Source: Gammaproteobacteria bacterium (GTDB taxonomy: Bacteria > Pseudomonadota > Gammaproteobacteria > Poriferisulfidales > GCA-002705445). Taken from it: a DNA stretch of 64,000 bases. The position numbers were made by a program, and so were the translations under genes. The stretch lies in assembly GCA_029268385.1 (NCBI GenBank), contig JAQWPG010000008.1, positions 1 to 64,000 of the forward strand. The letters are read 5' to 3'. The notes below the pieces were generated by a model that saw only the letters and a program-made list of their open reading frames with translations, did not search any database and had not been told where the DNA came from. Positions 56,764 to 64,000 of the stretch are shown here, one piece after another. Position 1 is the first letter of the stretch, and every line of letters starts with the position of its first letter.

Positions 56764-57345
56764 ATGAAAAAGAAAAAAATAATTCTTGGCAGTAGTTCAA
56801 AATTCAGAAGGTCTCTTTTTAGCACATTAAACATAGACTTTACTTGTATATCGCCAGATATTGACGAATCAAGGCTTGAAAATGAAAAACCCAAAGATAT
56901 GGCAATTAGGCTATCTATCAAAAAAGCTATGGAAATTTGCAAGACTGAGACCAATGCTATAGTAATTGGGTCAGATGCTTGTGCTTCATGCGACAACAGA
57001 ATTCTTGGCAAACCAATTTTTGAAGACGTAGCAACCGAATATCTTAAATATATTTCTGGTAAAACCATATTTTTTTACACTGGAGTATGCGTTATGGATT
57101 CTGATACATTAGAACATCAAACTGATATTGCAAAATATGAAATAAAAATAAAAGAGTTAAATAATGAGACCATCTATAATTATATCAAAAAACACAAACC
57201 TTTGAATTCATCAGCAGCTTTTAGATACGAAGTAGCAAAAGACCTACTCGTTGAAAAATTTTTTGATAAAGAAAATGATATATCTGGATTAATCGGACTT
57301 CCATTAAAAAAACTTAAGGTAATTTTAAAAAGTTATGAAATTTAA
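56764..57345 (+). CDS. maf: Maf-family nucleotide pyrophosphatase
   Basis: A 193-aa Maf protein. The N-terminus IILGSSSKFRRSLFSTLNIDFTCISPDIDES fits the SxSxxR signature, and VIGSDACASCDNRILGKP follows. Maf proteins hydrolyse non-canonical or modified NTPs (YceF acts on m7GTP, YhdE on dTTP/UTP). The location next to rpmF-plsX-fabH points to the YceF subgroup, although many members have Asp-Gln in place of the DACASC motif seen here. Confidence 0.9.
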   Translation: MKKKKIILGSSSKFRRSLFSTLNIDFTCISPDIDESRLENEKPKDMAIRLSIKKAMEICKTETNAIVIGSDACASCDNRILGKPIFEDVATEYLKYISGKTIFFYTGVCVMDSDTLEHQTDIAKYEIKIKELNNETIYNYIKKHKPLNSSAAFRYEVAKDLLVEKFFDKENDISGLIGLPLKKLKVILKSYEI

Positions 57346-57356
57346 TTTTGATAATA

Positions 57357-58247
57357 CTACTTATGAAATTTTAAAAAATTTTCAAGGTCCTTTGGCATCG
57401 GACAAACAATGGTCTTTTCTTTTTCAAGATAAAACTTAACCGAATAAGAGTGTAGAAAAATTCTGTTTAAACCATTTTTTTTATAAACCTTATTAATATC
57501 ATTATTACCATACCTTTCATCACCAATTACTGGGTGGCCTAATATTGAACACTGCTTTCTAATTTGATGATGTTTTCCTGTTATTATGTTTACTTCCAAA
57601 AGCGTTGAGTTTTTGTAATGCTTCAAAATTTTAAATTTTGATGTAGCTTTACTTGATTTATTATTCCTGGTTAATTCTACTTCGCTATTTTTTATTTTTT
57701 TATCCCACAATCCATTAACTAAACATATATACTTTTTTTCTAAATCGTTATTAATCAATTGGTTTTGAAGTAATCTAAGCGAAGATAATTTTTTGGTTAT
57801 AACAATACATCCACTTGTATCTTTGTCCAGTCTATGAAGCAAATCAATTCTTTGGCAATCACTTCTGACTATGCGTAATATATCTATCAACCCATAACCT
57901 ATATTCGTTCCAGAATGAACCGCAAATGAAGATGGTTTATTAAAAACTATAACTTCATCATTTTCATAAATAATATTATCAGCTGTCTTTTTTAGTATTT
58001 CTTTTGATATTGTTGGCTTTAATTCCTCAGTTGCTCTATAGGGCGGAATTCTAACAACATCATCTATTTTAATTTTTGTACTAGGTTTAGATCTAGAACT
58101 ATTTATTCTAACCTGCCCTGTTCTTATGAGTTTATAAACATGGCTTTTTGGAATATTTTTGATCTGCGACATCAGAAAATTATCTAATCTTTGCCCTGAA
58201 TTAGCTTGACCAATCGTAATTTTTTTTGCTTTATTGTTAACAATCAT
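57357..58247 (-). CDS. rluC: RluC-type 23S rRNA pseudouridine synthase
   Basis: A 296-aa RluA-family enzyme. An S4 domain (GQRLDNFLMSQIKNIPKSHVYKLIRTGQVRINSSR) precedes the catalytic domain, in which the aspartate is in LLHRLDKDTSGCIVI. ITGKHHQIRKQCSILGHPVIGDERYG is further on. I choose ATG 58247, which matches the normal length; the longer frame to 58292 adds unlike residues and runs into the rne promoter. It is divergent from rne, as in E. coli, where RluC modifies U955, U2504 and U2580. Confidence 0.9.
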   Translation of the reverse strand: MIVNNKAKKITIGQANSGQRLDNFLMSQIKNIPKSHVYKLIRTGQVRINSSRSKPSTKIKIDDVVRIPPYRATEELKPTISKEILKKTADNIIYENDEVIVFNKPSSFAVHSGTNIGYGLIDILRIVRSDCQRIDLLHRLDKDTSGCIVITKKLSSLRLLQNQLINNDLEKKYICLVNGLWDKKIKNSEVELTRNNKSSKATSKFKILKHYKNSTLLEVNIITGKHHQIRKQCSILGHPVIGDERYGNNDINKVYKKNGLNRIFLHSYSVKFYLEKEKTIVCPMPKDLENFLKFHK

Positions 58248-58277
58248 AAGGTTATAGCCTATATAAAATGCGGTAAT

Positions 58278-58306
58278 TTGCCGAAATACCATAAGACTGT
58301 TATATT
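58278..58306 (+). promoter_or_regulatory. sigma-70-type promoter of rne
   Basis: TTGCCG (58278-58283), 17 bases, then TATATT (58301-58306). The spacing is optimal and nine of twelve consensus bases match. Start of transcription would be near 58313, giving a leader of about 230 nt before rne. A 6-bp inverted repeat (CTGTTA TAT TAACAG, 58297-58311) overlaps the -10. Confidence 0.5.
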
Positions 58307-58355
58307 AACAGGGTGAGGTGAAATTATAAATTAAGAATATCCTCAAATGAATTAT

Positions 58356-58380
58356 GAGATTACGATTTTATCGGATTCTC
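58356..58380 (+). other. stem-loop in the rne 5' leader
   Basis: GAGAT-TA-CGAT-TTT-ATCG-G-ATTCTC folds into a small interrupted hairpin in the leader of rne. In E. coli, rne is autoregulated through hairpins of its 361-nt leader; the present element could serve a similar purpose, but the shape match is only general. Apart from the promoter and this hairpin I see nothing else in the 295 bases between rluC and rne. Confidence 0.3.
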
Positions 58381-58542
58381 TTTAATGCATATAACAATCA
58401 ATCATAAGCATGATGTGAAGAAAAGTGAAAAAATTAATAGAAAATTTAATAATAAATTATCAGAAGAAAGAGCAAAAATTTAAGCTTATTAATCAAAGAG
58501 AACTAACTATTCTTCATTATTGCTTCGTAAATAGGAAAAATA

Positions 58543-60351
58543 ATGAAAAGAATTTTAATAAATGGCACTCAATCAGAAGAATTGAGAGTAGCATCAGTAA
58601 ATGGTCAAAAATTATACGATTTAGATATAGAGAGCAAATCTAGAAGCCAAAATAAAGGCAACATCTATAAAGCAGTAGTAACAAGAGTTGAGCCCAGTCT
58701 CGAAGCTGCTTTTGTAAACTTTGGCGCTGAAAGACATGGTTTTTTACCACTTAAAGAAATTTCCAAAGAATATCTTAAAAATGAAACTTTCGATAAAAAA
58801 AGTAGCATAAGGGATATGCTTAGCGAAGGACAAGAATTAATAGTGCAAATTGAAAGAATCGAAAGGGACAACAAAGGAGCTGCATTAACTACCTTTATAA
58901 GTTTAGCCGGAAAATATTTAGTATTAATGCCCAATAATCCAAAAGCAGGCGGGGTTTCTAGAAGAATTGAAGGGTCAGATAGAAAAGAAGTTAAAGAAAA
59001 TCTAGACAACTTAAAAGATATTCAAGATGGAGGGAATATTATTAGAACAGCTGGAGTTGGGAAAACTTTAGAAGAATTACAATGGGACCAAGACTATCTT
59101 GTAACACTATGGAAAAATATTGTTGAGTCATCAAAAGAGAAAAAAGCACCTTTTTTAATATATAGAGAAAGCAATATTATTATAAGAACTCTTAGAGATC
59201 ATATGGATGATTCTATTGATGAAATTTTAGTTGATAATAAAGAAGTTCATGAGATGGCAAAAGAATTTTTAGAGTTTTCAATGCCGCAGCAAATAAACAA
59301 GTTAAAACTGTATGAAGACAACACTCCATTATTTAATAAGTATCAAATAGAAAACCAAATTGAAACTGCTTTTAGCAGAGAGGTCTCTCTCCCATCTGGT
59401 GGCTCGATTGTGATAGATCACACCGAAGCATTAATCTCTATAGATATAAACTCAGCAAGATCAACAAAAGGAAGTGATATTGAAGAAACTGCGCTTAATA
59501 CAAATCTTGAAGCCGCAGAAGAAATTGCTAGACAATTAAGAATAAGAGATCTTGGAGGTCTTCTAGTAATAGATTTTATAGACATGTTAGCAATAAAAAA
59601 TCAGCGAGCAGTTGAAGAAAAAATTAAAGAGGCAGTAAAAGTAGATAGAGCAAAAGTTCAGTTTGGCAAGATTTCAAGGTTTGGTCTTCTAGAATTATCT
59701 AGACAAAGATTACGACCCTCGCTTAAAGATTCCTCAGAAGAAATATGTCATTTATGCAATGGGGTGGGCAGAATTAGGAATATAAAATCTATGTCATTAG
59801 CAATACTAAGATTGATTGAGGAAGAATCATTAAAAGTAAATACCAGCAAAGTGATAGCAGAACTTCCAATACCGATTGCCGCATACTTGATGAATGAAAA
59901 AAGGACAGAAGTAAATAATATTAATGAGAATAATAAAGTTAATATAATAATTGTTCCTAATGCTGACTTGGAAAGCCCAAAATATAAATTAGTTAGGTAT
60001 AGAGCAGACAACGATGATACAAGAAAAAAGTCAAGTTATGAGCTTATTGAAAAAAATAACGAGCCAACTTATGAGTTTAATAAGGATGAAAATGATTTAA
60101 AAAATTCGGAACCTACAGTTAAAGGAATAAAGCCAAACAAACCAATACCTGTGAAAAGCAATAATACATTATCTAATTTTTTGAAATCTTTAAAAAATAT
60201 TTTCTTTGGTAATACAAATCAAAAAAATGCTAATAAGAAAAGAACAAGAAATTATAATCCAAATTACAAAGGAAAAAAATTTAATAAAAATTACAGACCT
60301 AGAAACAATAAATTCTCAAGGAATAAAAATTACACGCACAAAAAAGACTAA
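58543..60351 (+). CDS. rne: ribonuclease E
   Basis: A 602-aa endoribonuclease of the RNase E/G family. The S1 domain is near residue 40 ([23 protein letters not shown]). The catalytic Asp region reads [21 protein letters not shown] and LLVIDFIDM, and the zinc-link cysteines are in CHLCNGVG. The C-terminal 100 residues are basic and Asn/Lys-rich, a short scaffold compared with E. coli (1061 aa). It initiates mRNA decay and processes rRNA and tRNA. The ATG has GGAAAAAT upstream. Confidence 0.94.
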   Translation: MKRILINGTQSEELRVASVNGQKLYDLDIESKSRSQNKGNIYKAVVTRVEPSLEAAFVNFGAERHGFLPLKEISKEYLKNETFDKKSSIRDMLSEGQELIVQIERIERDNKGAALTTFISLAGKYLVLMPNNPKAGGVSRRIEGSDRKEVKENLDNLKDIQDGGNIIRTAGVGKTLEELQWDQDYLVTLWKNIVESSKEKKAPFLIYRESNIIIRTLRDHMDDSIDEILVDNKEVHEMAKEFLEFSMPQQINKLKLYEDNTPLFNKYQIENQIETAFSREVSLPSGGSIVIDHTEALISIDINSARSTKGSDIEETALNTNLEAAEEIARQLRIRDLGGLLVIDFIDMLAIKNQRAVEEKIKEAVKVDRAKVQFGKISRFGLLELSRQRLRPSLKDSSEEICHLCNGVGRIRNIKSMSLAILRLIEEESLKVNTSKVIAELPIPIAAYLMNEKRTEVNNINENNKVNIIIVPNADLESPKYKLVRYRADNDDTRKKSSYELIEKNNEPTYEFNKDENDLKNSEPTVKGIKPNKPIPVKSNNTLSNFLKSLKNIFFGNTNQKNANKKRTRNYNPNYKGKKFNKNYRPRNNKFSRNKNYTHKKD

Positions 60352-60364
60352 TATTTTTTGCTAT

Positions 60365-60679
60365 TTAGTTTGAGAATTCGTCAATAAATGAACGTGTAGC
60401 TTCTTTAAAATTTTTTTTTGGATTTTTGTAACAATAGTACTCTAGCCATATTATTGATCTGTCATAGCTTATATTTCTTAGACGATTATTTCTGTGCAAA
60501 ATATTATGAGAAGAAATAAAACCTGATACCCAGCTCATAAATATAATTTTTTCTTCAATAGATGAATTATAAAATGTTGTGCATTTTGTTAAGCCAATTC
60601 CTCTTATGTCTGACTGAGAAAAAACTACATTAGAGTAAATCAGCAATATTACAATAATTTTTATTTTTATTTTTTTCAT
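60365..60679 (-). CDS. hypothetical secreted protein, Rap1a/Tai-like
   Basis: A 104-aa protein. A signal peptide (KIIVILLIYSNVVFS) is followed by a mature part with two cysteines (C33 and C83) and the pattern MSWVSGFISSHNI...WLEYYCYKNPKKNFKEATRSFI. That WVxGFxxxxN/WLxxYCxxNP layout recalls the Rap1a/Tai immunity fold. No toxin gene is nearby, so a role in toxin neutralisation is not supported; it could be an unrelated periplasmic protein with one disulfide. It ends 13 bp from the rne stop. Confidence 0.6.
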   Translation of the reverse strand: MKKIKIKIIVILLIYSNVVFSQSDIRGIGLTKCTTFYNSSIEEKIIFMSWVSGFISSHNILHRNNRLRNISYDRSIIWLEYYCYKNPKKNFKEATRSFIDEFSN

Positions 60680-60687
60680 TATTTGAT

Positions 60688-60764
60688 TGGCGCGCCTGGA
60701 GAGATTCGAACTCCCGACCCCTTAGTTCGTAGCCAAGTACTCTATCCAGCTGAGCTACAGGCGC
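60688..60764 (-). tRNA. tRNA-Arg (anticodon ACG)
   Basis: A 77-nt cloverleaf with encoded CCA. The acceptor is GCGCCTG/CAGGCGC, the D-arm GCTC...GAGT and the T-arm GGGAGTTCGAATCTC. The anticodon loop CTACGAA gives ACG (A34 becomes inosine through TadA). In E. coli the tRNA-Arg(ACG) cluster follows csrA and tRNA-Ser; here it is about 1 kb further. Confidence 0.97.
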
Positions 60765-60767
60765 ATT

Positions 60768-61193
60768 TTAACCACAACAGCTTTTATTAAATTTTACTAA
60801 TCTCCAGTAATTATATGGCCATGGGACAATAAATCCTACTACTAAAACAGGAATCACTGACTTCAAAGTTATAACAAGTGATCCTTCGAGTATAATATCT
60901 GTAATATTCATAGCTAATTCCATTGAAATCATACTAATTAAACTCATTCCTGCAGCTGTTTTAAGCGCTTCTTTCATATTCATAATTTTTAAAAGTATAA
61001 TAGTTTCTAAAATTATACTTGTTAATATCCCATTGATAATAGCTATTGGCATAATTACCAATATAGATTTAATATTTGTATAAAGCTGAAAATATAAAAT
61101 GGTTCCAAAATCTCCAATAGCGCAACCTATTAAACACACGAGTGTATTGTAAGCGGAGGAATGCCATTTATCTTTATGTGTCCAAAATTTCAT
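60768..61193 (-). CDS. DUF4396 membrane protein
   Basis: A 141-aa protein with four predicted transmembrane helices. The DUF4396 pattern is seen: KWHSSAYNTLVCLIGCAIGDFGTI at the start, AAGMSLISMISMELAMNITDI, and a final VGFIVPWPYNYWRL. Conserved His and Cys residues (WH, CLIGC) and a C-terminal CC suggest metal binding, but no function is proven. It starts 4 bp after hinT and ends 3 bp before tRNA-Arg. Confidence 0.8.
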   Translation of the reverse strand: MKFWTHKDKWHSSAYNTLVCLIGCAIGDFGTILYFQLYTNIKSILVIMPIAIINGILTSIILETIILLKIMNMKEALKTAAGMSLISMISMELAMNITDIILEGSLVITLKSVIPVLVVGFIVPWPYNYWRLVKFNKSCCG

Positions 61194-61197
61194 TTTA

Positions 61198-61536
61198 TTA
61201 TCCTGGTGGCCAATTAAATTTTCTGCCGCCTAAAATATGTATGTGTAAGTGAAAAACTTCTTGTCCTGCTTCTTCTCCGTTGTTTATATTGATTCTAAAG
61301 CTGTCATGTATTCCAAGCATTTCCGTCACTTTTACAACTGTCATAAAGAGATGAGCTAGAAGATCTTTATCTTCTTTTTTACATTCGCTTAATTTTTTAA
61401 TAGGTTTTTTTGGTATCAATAAAATATGTATTGGGGCTTGCGGGTTAATATCATTAATTGCGATACATAATTCATCTTCATATATTATATCAGCAGGTAT
61501 CTCTCTATTAATAATTTTTTCAAAAAGCGTCTTCAC
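61198..61536 (-). CDS. hinT: HIT family purine nucleoside phosphoramidase HinT
   Basis: A 112-aa HIT protein. It begins LFEKIINREIPADIIYED, has the conserved INDINPQAPIHILLIPKK, and ends with the histidine triad HLHIHILGGRKFNWPPG. HinT hydrolyses adenosine phosphoramidates and lysyl-adenylate. It lies in the csrA/tRNA-Ser region. Confidence 0.95.
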   Translation of the reverse strand: MKTLFEKIINREIPADIIYEDELCIAINDINPQAPIHILLIPKKPIKKLSECKKEDKDLLAHLFMTVVKVTEMLGIHDSFRININNGEEAGQEVFHLHIHILGGRKFNWPPG

Positions 61537-61657
61537 TAAAACTATCCTTTAAAAAAATTTTCAAAATCTCTAAATTCGTATTCATATGATTTGCATTTAA
61601 AATTTTGACCATAAGGAAAAATACCGCTTTCCCTTAAAGTTTTTAAAAATTATACTA

Positions 61658-61696
61658 ATATAGATTATTAAAATATATAGATTATTAAAATATATA
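61658..61696. repeat. 17-bp tandem repeat, 2.3 copies
   Basis: ATATAGATTATTAAAAT at 61658-61674 is repeated exactly at 61675-61691, and five bases of a third copy follow. The repeat lies in the 178-bp gap between hinT and tRNA-Ser and is likely a slippage product in AT-rich spacer. The rest of the gap shows an imperfect hairpin of AAGGGAAA/TTTTTCCTT type (about 61610-61636) and no gene. Confidence 0.8.
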
Positions 61697-61714
61697 ATTT
61701 TATAGTTCATAATG

Positions 61715-61804
61715 TGGCGGAGAGAGAGGGATTCGAACCCTCGATACAGTTACCCGTATAACACCTTAGCAGGGTGCCGCTTTCGACCACTCAGCCACCT
61801 CTCC
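61715..61804 (-). tRNA. tRNA-Ser (anticodon GCT)
   Basis: A 90-nt class II tRNA with a long variable arm (TTATACGGGTAACTGTA) and encoded CCA. The acceptor is GGAGAGG paired with the CTCTCC strand, and the T-arm is GAGGGTTCGAATCCCTC. The anticodon loop CTGCTAA gives GCT. It is 10 bp downstream of csrA, as in Pseudomonas and E. coli. Confidence 0.97.
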
Positions 61805-61814
61805 TAATCACATT

Positions 61815-62033
61815 TTATAGTGTAACGTTCTTTTCAGGAGTTTTTATACTATTTTCAGAATTTTTAGAGTTTTCATCATTTATTCTGTCATACACTTCTT
61901 CCCTGTGAACAGATACGCTTTTTGGAGCATTTACCCCTATTCTTACCTGAGAACCTTTGATACCTAGAACTGTAACGGATACTTCATCGCCAATCCTTAG
62001 AGATTCCCCTACCCTGCGCGTTAAAATTAACAT
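61815..62033 (-). CDS. csrA: carbon storage regulator CsrA
   Basis: A 72-aa RNA-binding regulator. [48 protein letters not shown] is the conserved core, with L4 and R44 the key RNA-contacting residues. The C-terminal 20 residues are longer and more polar than in E. coli (61 aa). It controls translation and stability of many metabolic mRNAs. It lies between lysC and tRNA-Ser. Confidence 0.97.
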   Translation of the reverse strand: MLILTRRVGESLRIGDEVSVTVLGIKGSQVRIGVNAPKSVSVHREEVYDRINDENSKNSENSIKTPEKNVTL

Positions 62034-62127
62034 CGCCCCTCCTCGATTACTTATTTAAGCAATTATTATTATTATTATCCTTTAATATCAATTTACCATA
62101 TTACATATTATGGAAAATACTACAAGG

Positions 62128-63351
62128 CTAATGCGCTTTATCGAGCTCAAAGGCTTTATGTAAAACATTTACAGCTATTTCAAGATTTTCTTCGCCCGTG
62201 ACAACTGATATTTTTATCTCAGAAGTAGATATCATACTTATGTTTATTTTATTGTCTGCAAGAACCGCAAACATTTTGCTAGCTATCCCTGCATGCGTTC
62301 TCATTCCTACACCAACCATAGAAATTTTAACTATTTTATTATCACCTATAACTTTCTTTGCTTTTAATTTCTTTGAACTTTCTTCCAATGATTTCATGGC
62401 CGTCTTAAAGTCATTTCTTGGAACTGTAAAAGTAAAATTAGCCAAGCCATCTTCACCAACATTTTGCACAATCATATCCACATCAATATTATGTTCAGCA
62501 ATTGGTCCAAGGATTAAAGACGCAATACCAGGCTGATCTGGCACGCCTCTTATAGTTAATTGAGCCTCATCTTTATTAAATGCAATTCCAGAAATAATTG
62601 CTTTTTCCATTTCTTCGTCGTTTTCTTTTTTAATTAAGGTGCCAGAGCCTTCCTCAAAAGAAGATAATACCCTTATTCCTACATCATATTTTCCAGCAAA
62701 TTCAACTGCTCTCGGCTGTAATACTTTAGAGCCTTGACTTGAAAGCTCAAGCATTTCTTCTGTAGTTATATTATCAATTTTTTTAGCGTCAGGAGAAATT
62801 CTTGGGTCGGTAGTATATACGCCATCAACATCTGTATATATTTGACATTCTTTTGCGTCTAGAGCTACTGAGATTGCAACAGCTGAAGTATCTGAACCGC
62901 CTCTACCTAAAGTCGTAATATCTCCAGAAACTGTTACACCTTGAAAACCAGCAACAACAACTATATTTCCATCGTTTAGATATTTTTTTATATAAGAATT
63001 ATTTATAGACTTGATTCTAGCTTTATTATAAGAGGAATCAGTTATAATTCCTGCTTGAGAACCTGTTAATGATACTGCCTTATGTCCTTTTTTTATTAAT
63101 GAAAGAGTAAGTAATGATATTGTAATCTGCTCTCCTGTAGAAACTAAAACATCGAGCTCTCGTCCAGATATATCTGTATCAATGCACTTTGCTAAATCAA
63201 GCAGCTTATTTGTTTCGCCACTCATTGCTGACACAACTACAACAACCTCATTACCTTTATTTCTTTCGGCTATAACCTTATCTGCAACTAAAGATATTTT
63301 TTCAATAGTTCCTATTGATGTGCCACCATATTTTTGAACGATAATGGACAT
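62128..63351 (-). CDS. lysC: aspartate kinase
   Basis: A 407-aa monofunctional aspartokinase. It has VQKYGGTSIGT at the N-terminus, FQGVTVSGDITTLGRGGSDTSAVAI in the kinase core and YTDVDGVYTTDP for the aspartate site. Two C-terminal ACT domains (TIRGVPDQPGIASLILGPI, KISMVGVGMRTHAGIASKMF) give feedback by lysine and threonine. The alaS-lysC-csrA order is the same as in Pseudomonas. Confidence 0.96.
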   Translation of the reverse strand: MSIIVQKYGGTSIGTIEKISLVADKVIAERNKGNEVVVVVSAMSGETNKLLDLAKCIDTDISGRELDVLVSTGEQITISLLTLSLIKKGHKAVSLTGSQAGIITDSSYNKARIKSINNSYIKKYLNDGNIVVVAGFQGVTVSGDITTLGRGGSDTSAVAISVALDAKECQIYTDVDGVYTTDPRISPDAKKIDNITTEEMLELSSQGSKVLQPRAVEFAGKYDVGIRVLSSFEEGSGTLIKKENDEEMEKAIISGIAFNKDEAQLTIRGVPDQPGIASLILGPIAEHNIDVDMIVQNVGEDGLANFTFTVPRNDFKTAMKSLEESSKKLKAKKVIGDNKIVKISMVGVGMRTHAGIASKMFAVLADNKINISMISTSEIKISVVTGEENLEIAVNVLHKAFELDKAH

Positions 63352-63354
63352 TAT

Positions 63355-64000
63355 TTATTTTTCCTTATTTTTTATAAACTCAGATATGATATTTTGTATG
63401 TTCGAGATGAGGTCATTAATTTTTCCATCAAACTCAAATCCAGCTTGTGCAATATCATCTCTTCCTCCGCCTATAGAGCCGATACATTCTTTTAATTTAT
63501 TAATTATATCTTTAGCTGTAACAACATCAAAACAATCTTTTGTTACCAAAGTATAAATTTCTATCTTGCTACTATTTTTTTGCAAAATAATCATTATTAG
63601 TTTTTCTTGCGATGACTTTATGTCTTCTAATATATTTTTCAAGACTTTTCCATCAACATGATCTTGATAGAAAATATGGACGTTATAGTTTGATATTATA
63701 TTTTTTTTATTTACAATCTGTAAGATTTTCAAGTAATTTATTTCTTTCAAAAGATTAGTATTCTGTTTTTTAAGCATCTTATTATCACTTAACATGCCAT
63801 CAATTTTATCCTTTAAATCTTCGTCCTGAACATTTAATACATGGCATATTTTAGATACTAGTGCATCTCTTTTTTTTAAATAATTGTTTGCTGACATACC
63901 TGTAATTGCCTCAATTCTTCTTATGCCTGATGATATACTTGATTCAGATAATATTTTAAATACACCTATATCTCCAGTATTATTTACATGTGTTCCGCCA
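63355..64000 (-). CDS. alaS: alanyl-tRNA synthetase, C-terminal part (truncated by window edge)
   Basis: The open frame runs off the right edge, giving the last 215 or so residues. It begins in the editing/SAD domain, GGTHVNNTGDIGVFKI and then SSGIRRIEAITG. Next come coiled-coil residues, and it ends with the DHHA1 domain (CIGSIGGGRDDIAQAGFEFDG). The base at 64000 is consistent with the Cys of the CGGTHV zinc motif. The N-terminal catalytic domain is outside the window. AlaRS charges tRNA-Ala and clears Ser and Gly mischarging. Confidence 0.96.
   Translation of the reverse strand, partial: GGTHVNNTGDIGVFKILSESSISSGIRRIEAITGMSANNYLKKRDALVSKICHVLNVQDEDLKDKIDGMLSDNKMLKKQNTNLLKEINYLKILQIVNKKNIISNYNVHIFYQDHVDGKVLKNILEDIKSSQEKLIMIILQKNSSKIEIYTLVTKDCFDVVTAKDIINKLKECIGSIGGGRDDIAQAGFEFDGKINDLISNIQNIISEFIKNKEK

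Noticed and set aside
56667-57068. 133-aa minus-strand frame across maf
   Set aside because: Overlaps the complete Maf coding region on the other strand and the start of rpmF; no recognisable content.
58665-59009. 114-aa frame antisense to rne
   Set aside because: Mirror of the RNase E catalytic domain.
60365-60679. Toxin-immunity system call
   Set aside because: Only a fold-like pattern is present; there is no toxin, secretion or adaptor gene nearby, so only a description is given.

Overview
The window is a compact, AT-rich chromosomal segment of a gammaproteobacterium. Gene orders typical of that class recur: uvrC-pgsA-tRNA(Gly)-tRNA(Cys), alaS-lysC-csrA-tRNA(Ser), tolQRAB-pal-cpoB-queE-queC-tRNA(Lys), rluC divergent from rne, and plsX-fabH next to rpmF. 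Short intergenic gaps, overlapping genes, and the absence of phage, insertion-sequence or CRISPR signatures suggest a streamlined, probably free-living marine or symbiotic lineage. The sulfur genes resemble those of SUP05/Thioglobus-type sulfur oxidisers. The exact taxon cannot be fixed from the sequence by eye.

Layout. 1-4290: the 3' end of tmRNA, a flavoprotein, an orphan protein and a lone AddB/RecB-like nuclease. 4297-11425: one minus-strand block, tusA-ilvB-ilvN-ilvC-(29-aa ORF)-pssA-leuA-holD?-rimI-DUF2970. It covers branched-chain amino acid and phosphatidylserine synthesis, with four successive 8-bp gene overlaps at its end. 11562-19063: a BepA-like protease, an ammonium channel, an unusual flavin/ferredoxin reductase plus molybdopterin oxidoreductase pair, and an MFS carrier. 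19112-34147: tRNA-Lys, queuosine genes, the Tol-Pal system, a Hjc-like resolvase where ruvC-ruvA-ruvB are normally found, yebC, nudB, aspS, MOSC, serS, crcB, lolA and ftsK. 34313-40165: thioredoxin reductase, a GldA/GldG-type ABC system and small membrane or secreted proteins.

40299-48623 is the main metabolic region. It holds a SoeABC-type cytoplasmic sulfite dehydrogenase, a 2-Cys peroxiredoxin, and a DsrE-like/TusA-like/SQR-like/DUF1641 cluster. Together these suggest oxidation of reduced sulfur: sulfane-sulfur carriers and a sulfide:quinone reductase-like flavoprotein handle sulfide or persulfide, and SoeABC passes electrons from sulfite to quinone. 48834-52151: tRNA-Leu, a small alpha/beta-barrel protein behind a Fur-like palindrome, an Atm1-type exporter, pyrophosphatase, and tRNA-Cys and tRNA-Gly. 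52161-64000: phospholipid, fatty-acid, repair and RNA-processing housekeeping genes (pgsA, uvrC, fabH, plsX, rpmF, maf, rluC, rne), then DUF4396, hinT, csrA, lysC and the 3' part of alaS.

The most unusual points are the Hjc-type resolvase replacing RuvC-RuvAB, the sulfur-carrier/SQR/DUF1641 cluster, the Mo enzyme with a dedicated reductase, a strongly diverged HolD candidate, and the unlisted 29-aa membrane ORF.
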